This document shows positions 9,536 through 18,130 of a DNA stretch of 64,000 nucleotides, piece after piece. The DNA lies in the NCBI GenBank assembly GCA_027488115.1, contig JAIYCG010000012.1, forward strand, positions 1-64,000, given 5' to 3'. Both the position numbers and the translations under genes were made by a program. The notes under the pieces were generated by a model. The model had not been told where the DNA came from. It searched no databases and was given only the letters and a program-made list of their open reading frames with translations. The first letter of the stretch is position 1. Each line of letters starts with the position of its first letter. Source of the stretch: Comamonadaceae bacterium. Its GTDB lineage: Bacteria; Pseudomonadota; Gammaproteobacteria; Burkholderiales; Burkholderiaceae_C.

Positions 9536-10549
9536 GTGCAGTTTTCTAAACACTTTGCAAAGTCTAACCGCCGTTTCGGCCTGAGCCTTATCGGCGCAGT
9601 CAGCTTGGTCAGTTCTTTGGGACTTGGAATTCTCGCGAGTTCAAGCGCCATGGCGCAAGCCTATCCCAACAAGCCCATCCGTTTGGTGGTGACCTTCCCC
9701 ACTGGTGGCGCACCTGACATTTTGGCCCGTTTGTTCAGCGAGAAAGCCCAGTTAGGCCAGCCGGTTGTGATTGACAACAAACCCGGCGCAGGCGGCAACA
9801 TTGGCAGCGATGTGGTGGCCAAATCACCAGGTGATGGCTACACCCTGGTGATGGGCACTGTGGGCACCCACTCTATCAATGGCGCACTTTACGAAAAAAT
9901 GCCCTATGACATGGTGAAAAACTTCACCCCCATTTCACTCATTGCATCCGCCCCCAATTTATTGGTGGTCAACAACGACTTGCCCGTTAAAACAGTGAAT
10001 GAATTGATTGCCTACATGAAGGCGAATCCCAATAAACTTTCTTTTGGTTCACCCGGCATTGGCACCTCGGTTCACATGTCGGGCGAGTTGTTCAAGTCCA
10101 TGACCGGCACCAGCATGACACACGTGCCCTACAAAGGTCGTCAATTTTTCTTGCCTGATCTTTTAGGCGGCAGCATTCAGTTGGTGTTTGACAACATGCC
10201 CTCTGCGCTGCCCATGGCCAAAGAAGGCAAGATTCGCGCAATTGCACAAACCACAGCCAAGCGTTCACCTGCGGCACCCGATGTACCCACCGTAGCAGAG
10301 TCATTGCCAGGTTTCGAAGCCACCACTTGGTTTGCCATGTTTGCTCCAGCCAACACGCCCAAGCCCGTCATTGACAAATTGAATGCTGAAGTGCTGCGCG
10401 TTTTCAAACTGCCTGATGTCGCAGAACGACTCAAAACTTTGGGATTGGATCCTGTTTTATCAAGTTCAGAAGAGCTGGGCAAATACCAAGCCACAGAAAT
10501 TGTGAAGTGGGCCAAAGTGGTCAAAGAGTCCGGCGCTAAAGCCGAATAA
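9536..10549 (+). CDS. Bug-family (TctC-like) periplasmic solute-binding protein
   Basis: This roughly 337-residue protein starts with a Sec signal peptide: basic residues, a hydrophobic stretch at about 17-36 and a likely cleavage at AMA-QA. The mature part opens with the Bug-family pattern YPNKPIRLVVTFPTGGAPD and contains VIDNKPGAGGNIGSD, a known carboxylate-binding region. Bug proteins bind small organic acids in the periplasm and may deliver them to tripartite tricarboxylate transporters. No permease genes are nearby, which is normal for this expanded family in Burkholderiales. The GTG at 9536 is preceded by AGGAG; an earlier in-frame GTG at 9500 is possible. The ligand cannot be predicted. 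Confidence 0.9.
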   Translation: MQFSKHFAKSNRRFGLSLIGAVSLVSSLGLGILASSSAMAQAYPNKPIRLVVTFPTGGAPDILARLFSEKAQLGQPVVIDNKPGAGGNIGSDVVAKSPGDGYTLVMGTVGTHSINGALYEKMPYDMVKNFTPISLIASAPNLLVVNNDLPVKTVNELIAYMKANPNKLSFGSPGIGTSVHMSGELFKSMTGTSMTHVPYKGRQFFLPDLLGGSIQLVFDNMPSALPMAKEGKIRAIAQTTAKRSPAAPDVPTVAESLPGFEATTWFAMFAPANTPKPVIDKLNAEVLRVFKLPDVAERLKTLGLDPVLSSSEELGKYQATEIVKWAKVVKESGAKAE

Positions 10550-10590
10550 CCGAATACGCAAAATCTTCAACGTCTATTTTGGAATTTCAA

Positions 10591-11568
10591 ATGAGCTCAG
10601 AATTCAATCGCCGTGATGTATTGCAGGCCGGCTTGGCCAGTGCTGTCAGCATTGCCATGCCTGTCATGGCTCAAGCCAACTTTCCTGCACGGCCCATCAA
10701 GTTAATTTGCCCTTGGCCAGCAGGTGGCTCCACAGATGGCGTCATGCGCTCTCTGGCTGAAAGTGCCACACGCATTTTGGGCAGCCCTGTTGTCATTGAA
10801 AACAAAGCAGGCGCCAGTGGCATGTTAGGGCCCAACGAATTGGTCAACGCCAAACCCGATGGCTACACCTTGTCCCAATTGACCATTGGCATTTTGCGTT
10901 TGCCCCACATGCAAAAAATGCAGTTCAACCCCCTGCAAGACTTTACCTACATTGCCTGCCTTACAGGCTACACCTTTGGCATTGTGGTGCGTGCCGACTC
11001 TCCCATCAAAACCATCAAAGACTTGGTTGATTATTCAAAAGCCAATCCTGGTAAGTTCACCTTTGGCTCAACAGGCAACGGCACCACGCCACACCTGGCT
11101 GTAGAAGAGTTCGCCATGAAAGCCGGCATTCAACTGCAACACATTCCATTCAAAGGCAACGCTGATGGCATGGCGGCCCTTTTAGGCGGACACGTGATGT
11201 CGCACAGCGATGCAACTGGTTGGGCACCTCACGTCGATGCGGGAACATGCCGATTGCTGGCCACCTATGGCAGCAAACGCACCAAGCGTTGGCCCAATGT
11301 ACCCACCCTGAATGAGTTGGGCTACGACACGGTATCTGACTCTCCCTTTGGCATTGGCGGTCCGAAGGGCATGGACCCAGCCATCACGCGCAAGCTGCAA
11401 GATGCTTTTAAGAAAACCCTGGAAGATCCACAAGTTTTGGCCACGTTTGAAAAGTTTGACCAGTCGGTGATTTACATGAACTCCGAGGAATACGCCAAAT
11501 TTGCGCGTGACAACTATCAAAAAGAAAAAGTCATCATTGAAAAATTAGGCTTGGCCAAACCAGCTTGA
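10591..11568 (+). CDS. Bug-family solute-binding protein with a Tat-type signal
   Basis: This 325-residue second Bug protein follows the first by 41 nt. Its N-terminus has a twin-arginine motif (NRRDVLQAG), a mild hydrophobic segment and a likely cleavage after VMAQA, which suggests export by Tat instead of Sec. The mature part begins FPARPIKLICPWPAGGSTD, followed by VIENKAGASGMLG, as in the family. Its partner is only distantly similar, so the two genes probably bind different ligands. The ATG at 10591 is preferred over a TTG 12 nt upstream. A terminator follows. Confidence 0.9.
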   Translation: MSSEFNRRDVLQAGLASAVSIAMPVMAQANFPARPIKLICPWPAGGSTDGVMRSLAESATRILGSPVVIENKAGASGMLGPNELVNAKPDGYTLSQLTIGILRLPHMQKMQFNPLQDFTYIACLTGYTFGIVVRADSPIKTIKDLVDYSKANPGKFTFGSTGNGTTPHLAVEEFAMKAGIQLQHIPFKGNADGMAALLGGHVMSHSDATGWAPHVDAGTCRLLATYGSKRTKRWPNVPTLNELGYDTVSDSPFGIGGPKGMDPAITRKLQDAFKKTLEDPQVLATFEKFDQSVIYMNSEEYAKFARDNYQKEKVIIEKLGLAKPA

Positions 11569-11586
11569 TCCCCTCAAGCTTTCACC

Positions 11587-11615
11587 AAAACGCTCAGCTG
11601 GTTCTGGGCGTTTTT
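11587..11615 (+). terminator. Rho-independent terminator after the Bug-family gene pair
   Basis: The arms AAAACGCTCAG (11587-11597) and CTGGGCGTTTT pair with one G-U wobble and end in a T-run at 11611-11615. The position 19 nt after the stop codon supports the call. Confidence 0.8.
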
Positions 11616-11636
11616 CATGTTGACTTCACATCAACA

Positions 11637-12926
11637 TCAAGAAGAGGGTCTGTTCATTTTGCAAACCGACGGCAGTTCTAACTCTAAGGCCTTGAATTGC
11701 CGAATGACTTTAAAGCCATAGCCTGAACCCTCTACGTCAAACGGCACTTCTGGGCCACCTTGTTTGGCCATCATGGCCACCACCATCGGCTGTTGAAATT
11801 GGTGGTCTACCGCGCGCATCTTGCCGCGCTGCCCCGCCAGGCTGACATCGGCGTTTTCAAGTTGCAGAGCAACCGCCAGCGGCTCAGCTTGGCCCGCCTT
11901 CTCTATCGATTGAGCCAGGGCCTCCATCATGAGTTGCATGCGCAAGTGCAAATAATCTTCAGAGGGTTTTGCAAAACGCTGCTTAAACGATTGGTAAAAC
12001 TTGGTGCTTTCAGCACCGGGCACATTGGGCATCCACTCGGCTACCGCCAATACCTTGCCAACGCCTGCCTCACCCATGGCAGCAGGGGCTCCCAACGCAT
12101 TGCCATAGAAGGTGTAAAACTTACCTTCGTAACCCACATCTTTTGCGGCCTTCACCAAAAAACTCAAGTCGTTACCCCAGTTGCCCGTGATCACGGCTTG
12201 AGCACCCGATGCTTTGATTTTGGCTGCGTAGGGCAGAAAATCCTTGACTCGTCCCATCGGATGCAATTCATCACCAGCGATTTGAATGTCGGGCCTTAGC
12301 TTTTCCAGTTGCAGTTTGGCCTCGCGTAAAACTGACTGACCAAAGCTGTAATCCTGCCCAATCAAATAGACCGACTTCAATTTTGAATCTTGCTTCAACA
12401 CCTGCATGAGTGCTGACATGCGCATGTCGGCGTGGGCATCAAATCTGAAGTGCCAAAAATTACATTTCTCTTGAGTCAGTGCAGGATCTACAGCAGCGTA
12501 ATTCAAAAAGAGTACACGACGTGTGGGCTCACGTTCATTGTGTTTCTGAATGGCATCCATTAACACCGCAGCATTGGCAGAAGAGTTTCCCTGCAATACA
12601 AACTGCGCACCCGAATCGATGGCCGAGCGCAAAGAAGTCAATGCTTCTTCACTTTGGCCTTTGCTGTCGTAACGGTTAAGCACCAACCTGCGCTTGCCTT
12701 CTTGGGTGGTCACACCACCCCGCGCATTGACACGCTCAACAGCCCAAACCAAATTTCGAAGCACGGCCTCACCGGTATTGGCAAAGGGCCCGCTCAGCCC
12801 CTCGATCAGGGCCAATTGAATGGGCGGCAATTGAGGGGTAGGTACTTGTGCGTTGACTGAAAAACTCAAACACAACAGGCCGCAGAGCGATAGACGCAAG
12901 CAGCGTCTCAAAATAACTGACACCAC
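11637..12926 (-). CDS. Branched-chain amino-acid-type ABC transporter substrate-binding protein
   Basis: This 429-residue periplasmic binding protein belongs to the LivJ-like type I fold. A Sec signal peptide covers about residues 1-27 (cleavage near VNA-QV). The mature part starts IQLALIEGLSGPFANTG, the usual opening of the family. No ABC permease or ATPase genes are adjacent, so it is an orphan that may share a transporter encoded elsewhere. The frame opens with GTG-GTG, and the exact start is uncertain by one codon. It lies 14 nt downstream of tsaD on the same strand. The ligand is unknown. Confidence 0.87.
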   Translation of the reverse strand: MVSVILRRCLRLSLCGLLCLSFSVNAQVPTPQLPPIQLALIEGLSGPFANTGEAVLRNLVWAVERVNARGGVTTQEGKRRLVLNRYDSKGQSEEALTSLRSAIDSGAQFVLQGNSSANAAVLMDAIQKHNEREPTRRVLFLNYAAVDPALTQEKCNFWHFRFDAHADMRMSALMQVLKQDSKLKSVYLIGQDYSFGQSVLREAKLQLEKLRPDIQIAGDELHPMGRVKDFLPYAAKIKASGAQAVITGNWGNDLSFLVKAAKDVGYEGKFYTFYGNALGAPAAMGEAGVGKVLAVAEWMPNVPGAESTKFYQSFKQRFAKPSEDYLHLRMQLMMEALAQSIEKAGQAEPLAVALQLENADVSLAGQRGKMRAVDHQFQQPMVVAMMAKQGGPEVPFDVEGSGYGFKVIRQFKALELELPSVCKMNRPSS

Positions 12927-12940
12927 ATGATTCCAATCAA

Positions 12941-13996
12941 TTAGATGAGCATTGATTCAATGGCAGACAGAGGCCACCTTGGCTTGACGTCAAAGCCGTA
13001 ATTCAAATCAGCTTGCTGCTTGCCAGACTGCACGCGCATGGCTGCTGCCATGGCAATCATGGCGCCATTGTCCGTGCACAGATGAAGTTCTGGATAGTGC
13101 ACACGCACGCCTGCTTTTTCGCAAGCTTGGTTCAACTGCAAACGCAAAGATCGATTGGCGCCCACGCCCCCCGCTACCACCAATCGACGCATGCCTGTTG
13201 CCTTTAATGCTGCCATCGATTTTTTCACCAGCACCTCCACAATGGCCGCTTCGGTAGAAGCCGCCAAATCAGCCTTGTGGTTCAAGGTGGCGTCATGCAA
13301 GGCAGGGCCCAGCTTGTTGGCTTGCGTCAATACAGCGGTTTTCAACCCAGCGAATGAAAAATCAAAATTGCCGCTGTGCATCAAAGGTCGCGGTAATTTA
13401 AAGGCTTGCGGATTACCGCCTTCAGCACACTTTGACAAGGCAGGCCCCCCGGGATAGCCCAAGCCCATCAGCTTGGCAGACTTGTCGAATGCTTCGCCAG
13501 CAGCATCGTCAACTGTTTCACCCAAAATTTCATACGATCCCACTGCCTCTACCCGCATGAGTTGTGTATGACCACCAGATACCAGCAGGGCCACAAAAGG
13601 AAATTCGGGTGGATCTTCGCTTAAAAATGGCGAAAGCAAATGACCTTCCAAATGATGAACACCCAGAACCGGTTTTTGCAAGGCTGCACCCAGTGCACAA
13701 GCCACACCGGCACCCACCAACAAAGCCCCTGCCAGACCGGGACCTCGGGTGTAAGCGACCACATCCACTTGTTTCAACTCAAGCTTGGCATTTTTCAAGA
13801 CTTCGCGGGTTAAAGGAATAACTCGTTTGATGTGATCGCGGCTTGCCAATTCAGGCACCACACCCCCATAGGCCTGGTGCATGTCAATTTGGCTGAACAA
13901 CGCATGCGCCAAAAGGCGCGGAGCGCCAGTGGCTTGGGCCTCAACCAAAGCCACGCCCGTTTCATCGCAAGAAGACTCAATTCCAAGAAATAGCAT
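12941..13996 (-). CDS. tsaD: tRNA N6-adenosine threonylcarbamoyltransferase TsaD
   Basis: This 351-residue protein transfers the threonylcarbamoyl group to A37 of ANN-decoding tRNAs, together with TsaB and TsaE. It opens with [14 protein letters not shown], the ATP-binding ASKHA motif. The metal-binding histidines lie in [11 protein letters not shown], and VSGGHTQLM and [12 protein letters not shown] are also visible. The ATG at 13996 matches the usual family start; a GTG two codons upstream is also possible. It is divergent from ybiB and the length is normal. Confidence 0.97.
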   Translation of the reverse strand: MLFLGIESSCDETGVALVEAQATGAPRLLAHALFSQIDMHQAYGGVVPELASRDHIKRVIPLTREVLKNAKLELKQVDVVAYTRGPGLAGALLVGAGVACALGAALQKPVLGVHHLEGHLLSPFLSEDPPEFPFVALLVSGGHTQLMRVEAVGSYEILGETVDDAAGEAFDKSAKLMGLGYPGGPALSKCAEGGNPQAFKLPRPLMHSGNFDFSFAGLKTAVLTQANKLGPALHDATLNHKADLAASTEAAIVEVLVKKSMAALKATGMRRLVVAGGVGANRSLRLQLNQACEKAGVRVHYPELHLCTDNGAMIAMAAAMRVQSGKQQADLNYGFDVKPRWPLSAIESMLI

Positions 13997-14070
13997 AGAC
14001 ACGGAGTTTATGCGATGGCGATTGTTGAACTTATAACTCCCAGTTATCTAAGGTTTGCGACAATAGCTAC

Positions 14071-14973
14071 ATGGGTACCGGTCACTACATCAAAGAAATT
14101 GGACGCGGCAAAGATGGCGCCAAGGCCTTGACACGCGAACAAGCTGCAGATCTATTGGGCCAAATCCTAGATCAAACTGTCAGTGACTTAGAGGTCGGCG
14201 CCTTCTGTTTGGCCATGCGCATCAAAGGCGAAACCCCCGAGGAAATGGCAGGCTTCTTAGATGCTGTTCACGTTCGCATGAATACGCTACCGCTGCATCA
14301 TCTTCAACCGACGGTTGTCATTCCTTGCTACAACGGTGCTCGCAAATTACCCGCACTGGCACCTCTGCTGGCTTTGCTTTTATGCCAACAAGGTGTGCGA
14401 GTGTGTGTTCATGGCACACCCACAGAAAACAGTCGCACCACCTCTTTTGAAGTGTTTGAAGCCCTAGGGCACAAAGCTTTGCTGCACATTGACCAAGCGC
14501 AGGGTGGTTTGAACATCGTGGCCACCGAGGTCCTCAGCCCCGCTTTGAAGAAGCTGCTTGATGTTCGCCGCGTGGTGAATCTGCGCAACCCCGCACACAG
14601 CTTGGTCAAGCTCATGAACCCTTGCCAAGGCTCGGCACTGATTGTGAGCAGCTACACGCACCCAGAATATGCCTCCTCCATGGCCCAGACGTTTCAATTA
14701 ACGCAGGCCTCTGCTTTTTTGTTAAGAGGCACTGAAGGTGAACCGGTGGCCGATGCGCGTCGCACGCCTCAAATGGATTTCTTCCAGGGCGGGCTGATGC
14801 AAACCGTACAAGCCGCACAAGCCGGTGCGCTTCAAAGTATTCCCGATTTACCGAAACCCGATGCAGCAGAAACAGCCTCTTACATTGAAGACGTTTTGAA
14901 TCAAAAGCGTGCTGTACCTGCACCCATAGCGCATCAAGTTCAACATATTTTGCAAGCCTTGAAATCCTTATGA
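14071..14973 (+). CDS. ybiB: YbiB/TrpD2-type nucleic-acid-binding protein
   Basis: This 300-residue protein has the fold of anthranilate phosphoribosyltransferase: a helical N-terminal domain (LTREQAADLLGQILDQ) and an alpha/beta domain. It resembles YbiB/TrpD2, which is reported to bind nucleic acids through a basic groove and not to make tryptophan precursors. The phosphoribosyl-diphosphate loop of true TrpD (GTGGD) is replaced by PCYNGARKLPALAPLLAL, consistent with that subfamily. The stop overlaps the cobA start by 4 nt, so the two are co-expressed. Annotation as a glycosyl transferase would be misleading. Confidence 0.85.
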   Translation: MGTGHYIKEIGRGKDGAKALTREQAADLLGQILDQTVSDLEVGAFCLAMRIKGETPEEMAGFLDAVHVRMNTLPLHHLQPTVVIPCYNGARKLPALAPLLALLLCQQGVRVCVHGTPTENSRTTSFEVFEALGHKALLHIDQAQGGLNIVATEVLSPALKKLLDVRRVVNLRNPAHSLVKLMNPCQGSALIVSSYTHPEYASSMAQTFQLTQASAFLLRGTEGEPVADARRTPQMDFFQGGLMQTVQAAQAGALQSIPDLPKPDAAETASYIEDVLNQKRAVPAPIAHQVQHILQALKSL

Positions 14974-15794
14974 ACCACAAAGATTTGCCCGTCATCAACC
15001 CATCAAATTTCTTAAAGGGTTCATGCACTTTGGTGGGCGCAGGACCTGGCGATCCTGAGTTGCTCACGCTCAAAGCGGTCAAAGCCATTCAAGCTGCCAC
15101 TGTGTTGTTGGTCGATGATTTGGTGAATGAAGACATTTTGCAACACGCGTCGCCATCAGCGCGCGTTGTGTATGTCGGCAAGCGAGGAGGTTGCAAAAGC
15201 ACGCCGCAAGCCTTCATTGAAAAGCTCATGATCAAGGCTGTGTTTGAAGGTGAAAATGTGGTGCGCCTGAAGGGTGGTGACCCCTTTATTTTTGGACGTG
15301 GTGGTGAAGAAGTCGAACACTTGCGTGAAGCAGGCATTGAGTTGGTGGTGGTCAACGGCATTACCTCGGGTTTGGCAGCCATCACCAGCTTGGGCGCACC
15401 CCTGACACACCGAGAGCATGCTCACGGCGTGGTGTTTGTCACAGGCCACGCCAAACAAGGCGATCAAGGTACTGACTGGCGGCAATTGGCCGCAACCGCT
15501 CGAGATGCCAAACTGACCTTGGTCATTTACATGGGCGTGAGTGGTGCCGAAACCATTCAAAAGGAACTGCTGACTGGCCTGCCCGCAGACACGCCAGTTG
15601 CCATCATTGAGAACGCCAGTTTGCCGCAACAACGACAAGCCCTGACACGCCTCGATTGCCTGTCTTTGACTTTGCAAGAAACAGGGCTGAAAAGCCCCAG
15701 CATCTTGATCGTAGGCAATGTGATTCAAGCTTGCGCAGAAATTTTTAAAACCGAGACATCTCGCTCTACACTCCCACTGCATGCAAACATGTGA
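14970..15794 (+). CDS. cobA: Uroporphyrinogen-III C-methyltransferase (SUMT)
   Basis: This 274-residue SAM-dependent enzyme methylates uroporphyrinogen III at C2 and C7 to precorrin-2, the precursor of siroheme and cobalamin. Family motifs are clear: TLVGAGPGDPELLTLKA at about residues 20-36, GKRGG at about 70, VVRLKGGDPFIFGRGGEE at about 91-108 and GITSGLAA. There is no fused dehydrogenase/chelatase domain, so siroheme completion needs other genes. It overlaps ybiB by 4 nt and the next flavoprotein gene by 14 nt. Confidence 0.95.
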   Translation: MNHKDLPVINPSNFLKGSCTLVGAGPGDPELLTLKAVKAIQAATVLLVDDLVNEDILQHASPSARVVYVGKRGGCKSTPQAFIEKLMIKAVFEGENVVRLKGGDPFIFGRGGEEVEHLREAGIELVVVNGITSGLAAITSLGAPLTHREHAHGVVFVTGHAKQGDQGTDWRQLAATARDAKLTLVIYMGVSGAETIQKELLTGLPADTPVAIIENASLPQQRQALTRLDCLSLTLQETGLKSPSILIVGNVIQACAEIFKTETSRSTLPLHANM

Positions 15795-17004
15795 TGTGGT
15801 GATTGTGGGCGCCGGTGCTGCCGGCCTTTTTTGTGCTGGCGTGGCAGGGCAATTGGGCTTGTCTGTCTTGTTGGTCGACCACAGCCACAAAGTGGCTGAA
15901 AAAATTCGCATTTCAGGGGGTGGCCGGAGCAACTTCACCAATCGACTCATCGATATCAGTGCGCCCCACAAGCATTTTCTTAGCCAGAATCCACATTTTT
16001 GCCGCAGTGCTTTGTCGCGATACACCGCGCAAGATTTCATTGACCTGGTGAAAGCTCATGACATCCCTTTTCATGAAAAACACAAGGGGCAATTGTTTTG
16101 CGATCGTTCTGCAGAAGATCTCATTCAAATGCTTTTGAAGGAGTGCGACAAAGGCCGCGTCACGCGTTGGCAAGGCTGTGGCGTAAAAGCCATTGCCTCA
16201 GAGGGGTCAGGCTATCAATTGCAAACCGACCAAGGCGAAGTCCATGCTGCTTCGGTCGTCATTGCCACTGGGGGTTTGTCCATTCCTCAAATTGGCGCTA
16301 CCGATTTTGGCTATCGCATTGCCGAGCAGTTCGGCTTGCGTTTGGTCGCCCGACGGGCAGGCTTGGTCCCCCTCACTTTTGACAGCACTGAATGGGCGCC
16401 CTATGCAAGTTTGGCTGGCCTGTCATTGCCGGTCAGCATCGAGACTGGCGCCAAAAAATCCCGCATGAGTTTCGACGAAGACCTTTTGTTTACACACCGC
16501 GGCTTGTCTGGCCCTGCCGTTCTGCAAATCTCCAGCTATTGGCAAGAAGACCAGGCTCTTCATTTGAACCTGGCTCCCCAACAAGACATTGAAGATTCGC
16601 TCATGCAAGCCAAGGTCAGGTCCAAAAAGCTCATCGCCAACGAGCTAGGCGCGTGGGTGCCGCACCGACTTGCAGACGCTTGGGTGGCCCAAGACCCCCA
16701 ATGGCAGCGCCCCGTGGCAGAAGCCAGCGACAAAGCCTTGCTTCAATTGGCCCAAAAACTGAGCCATTGGCCTCTCACCCCCAACGGCAGCGAAGGCTAC
16801 AAAAAGGCCGAAGTGACCCTTGGCGGTGTCGACACCCGAGATTTGTCGTCTCAGACCATGGAATCCAAGCAAGCTGGCCTGTATTTCATTGGCGAAGTGG
16901 TCGATGTAACTGGCTGGCTGGGGGGCTACAACTTCCAATGGGCTTGGTCGAGTGCCTTTGCCTGCGCCAAAGCCCTTAAGCAAAAACTAGAAATTACCGT
17001 CTGA
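15781..17004 (+). CDS. YhiN/HI0933-family FAD-dependent oxidoreductase
   Basis: This 407-residue flavoprotein starts with a dinucleotide-binding motif VVIVGAGAAGLFCAG (residues 6-20), followed by the family signature KIRISGGGRSNFTN at about 41-54. The C-terminal GEVVDVTGWLGGYNFQWAWSSA is the second FAD-contact motif of this family. Its natural substrate is not known; a relative in gut bacteria (BaiN) acts on bile acids, but that function should not be transferred. It overlaps cobA by 14 nt, so it is likely the third gene of a ybiB-cobA operon. Confidence 0.9.
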   Translation: MQTCDVVIVGAGAAGLFCAGVAGQLGLSVLLVDHSHKVAEKIRISGGGRSNFTNRLIDISAPHKHFLSQNPHFCRSALSRYTAQDFIDLVKAHDIPFHEKHKGQLFCDRSAEDLIQMLLKECDKGRVTRWQGCGVKAIASEGSGYQLQTDQGEVHAASVVIATGGLSIPQIGATDFGYRIAEQFGLRLVARRAGLVPLTFDSTEWAPYASLAGLSLPVSIETGAKKSRMSFDEDLLFTHRGLSGPAVLQISSYWQEDQALHLNLAPQQDIEDSLMQAKVRSKKLIANELGAWVPHRLADAWVAQDPQWQRPVAEASDKALLQLAQKLSHWPLTPNGSEGYKKAEVTLGGVDTRDLSSQTMESKQAGLYFIGEVVDVTGWLGGYNFQWAWSSAFACAKALKQKLEITV

Positions 17005-17033
17005 TTGACTGGAAATGGCCACAAACTTAGGGC

Positions 17034-17039
17034 TATAAT
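17034..17039 (+). promoter_or_regulatory. rpsU: Candidate -10 element (TATAAT) for rpsU
   Basis: A perfect TATAAT lies 130 nt before the rpsU start. A TTGACT at 17005-17010 is 23 nt upstream, which is too far for a normal spacer, so the -35 element is unclear. The region from here to 17168 would be a long leader in which I recognise no known RNA motif. Confidence 0.4.
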
Positions 17040-17168
17040 CTCAGGCTTTGCTGGCAATCCTCCGTCTGCCAAATACTAGTTCGTGACGGGGAACCCGCCG
17101 AAACTGCTTGTAAGGGCTCGATCTTCCCTGTCAATGTCAGTCGGCATAATTTGGAAACATAGACATCC

Positions 17169-17381
17169 ATGACCACCATTCGCGTGAAAGAAAACGAGCC
17201 GTTTGACGTAGCACTTCGCCGCTTCAAACGCACCATTGAGAAGCTCGGTCTGTTGACCGACCTGCGTGCCCGTGAGTTTTATGAAAAGCCCACCACAGAA
17301 CGCAAGCGCAAAAAAGCGGCCGCTGTGAAGCGCCACTACAAGCGCGTGCGCAGCATGCAATTGCCCAAGAAGATGTACTAA
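17169..17381 (+). CDS. rpsU: 30S ribosomal protein S21
   Basis: This 70-residue basic protein is needed for translation initiation on the 30S subunit. The family signature [20 protein letters not shown] and the Lys/Arg-rich tail are visible. The downstream gene yqeY is a common partner of rpsU. A terminator-like hairpin between them probably lowers yqeY expression relative to rpsU. Confidence 0.97.
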   Translation: MTTIRVKENEPFDVALRRFKRTIEKLGLLTDLRAREFYEKPTTERKRKKAAAVKRHYKRVRSMQLPKKMY

Positions 17382-17398
17382 TTGGTACTTTGCTTCAC

Positions 17399-17422
17399 TC
17401 ACAGCTTTGCAAAAAGCTGTGA
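17399..17422 (+). repeat. Hairpin after rpsU
   Basis: The 9-nt arms 17399-17407 and 17414-17422 form a perfect stem around a 6-nt loop. The element starts 17 nt after the rpsU stop. No T-run follows, so it is more likely an mRNA 3'-end stabiliser than a terminator. Confidence 0.45.
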
Positions 17423-17458
17423 AATTGCGAAGCCCTCCAGGTTCATGGAGTGCGAAGC

Positions 17459-17494
17459 AAAGCCCGCTGGAGGACGCTCAAGCGGGCTTTTTTA
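17459..17494 (+). terminator. Rho-independent terminator between rpsU and yqeY
   Basis: Arms AAAGCCCGCT (17459-17468) and AGCGGGCTTT (17481-17490) pair perfectly and are followed by T residues. It lies 35 nt before the yqeY start. An upstream segment (17434-17440) could pair with 17467-17473 and compete with this stem. Confidence 0.85.
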
Positions 17495-17529
17495 CTTCAA
17501 GACAGCGTCAATCTACTGAAGGAAACACG

Positions 17530-17976
17530 ATGAGCCTCAAAGACAAAATCACTGAAGACATGAAAAACGCCATGCGCGCCAAAGACACTGCGCGTTTGGG
17601 TACCATTCGTTTGTTGCTTTCGGCCATGAAGCAAAAAGAAGTCGATGAGCGTGTGGTGTTGGACGATGCTGCTGTGGTGGCCATCGTCGACAAATTGGTG
17701 AAACAGCGCAAAGACTCGATTGCAGCTTTTGAACTGGCGGCTCGTCAAGATTTGGTCGACATCGAAAAGGCTGAGATGTTGGTGTTGCAAGCCTACTTGC
17801 CAGCGCGCATGTCGGCAGAAGAGGTGACAGCAGCTGTTCAAGCCATCGTCACTTCCTTGGGTGCCAAAGGTCCTGGAGACATGGGTAAAGTGATGGGCGC
17901 CGTGAAAACCCAGTTGGCCGGCAAAGCCGACATGGGCCAAGTCTCGGCAGCCGTCAAAGCCGCACTCGCAGGGTAA
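17530..17976 (+). CDS. yqeY: GatB/YqeY domain-containing protein
   Basis: This 148-residue protein consists of the YqeY domain, which is also found at the C-terminus of the GatB amidotransferase subunit and is thought to contact tRNA. Stand-alone YqeY has no firmly assigned role. The start at 17530 (MSLKDKITEDMK) follows GAAGGAAA at good spacing. The TAA stop is at the left edge of the long inverted repeat 17975-18130, so the repeat forms the transcript's 3' end. Confidence 0.9.
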   Translation: MSLKDKITEDMKNAMRAKDTARLGTIRLLLSAMKQKEVDERVVLDDAAVVAIVDKLVKQRKDSIAAFELAARQDLVDIEKAEMLVLQAYLPARMSAEEVTAAVQAIVTSLGAKGPGDMGKVMGAVKTQLAGKADMGQVSAAVKAALAG

Positions 17977-18130
17977 TTTAATTGGGGTCAGATCAACATT
18001 AATTTTGTCAATGGATGGGGCGAGTTGGGAAGGGGGGCATCCTCATACTGGGGTACCAGAAATCGTCAGCCCCCCTTCCCAACTCGCCCCATCCATTGGA
18101 AATTAATGTTGATCTGACCCCAATTAAATT
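17975..18130. repeat. 156-bp near-perfect inverted repeat (REPIN/MITE-like) between convergent genes
   Basis: The outer arms 17975-18004 and 18101-18130 are perfect 30-bp inverted repeats with core TTGGGGTCAGATCAACAT. The inner arms 18009-18037 and 18070-18098 add another perfect 29 bp; only a few bases between the blocks do not match. The central loop is 18038-18069. The element carries no gene. It reaches into the yqeY stop codon on one side and covers the whole EamA stop codon on the other, so it supplies both transcript ends and probably acts as a bidirectional terminator. GGGGTCAGA-type motifs are often seen in mobile REP-like elements of proteobacteria; assignment to that class is an inference. 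Confidence 0.85.

Noticed and set aside
17005-17039. Full sigma-70 promoter for rpsU using TTGACT and TATAAT
   Set aside because: The spacer would be 23 nt, outside the working range, so only the -10 element is noted.
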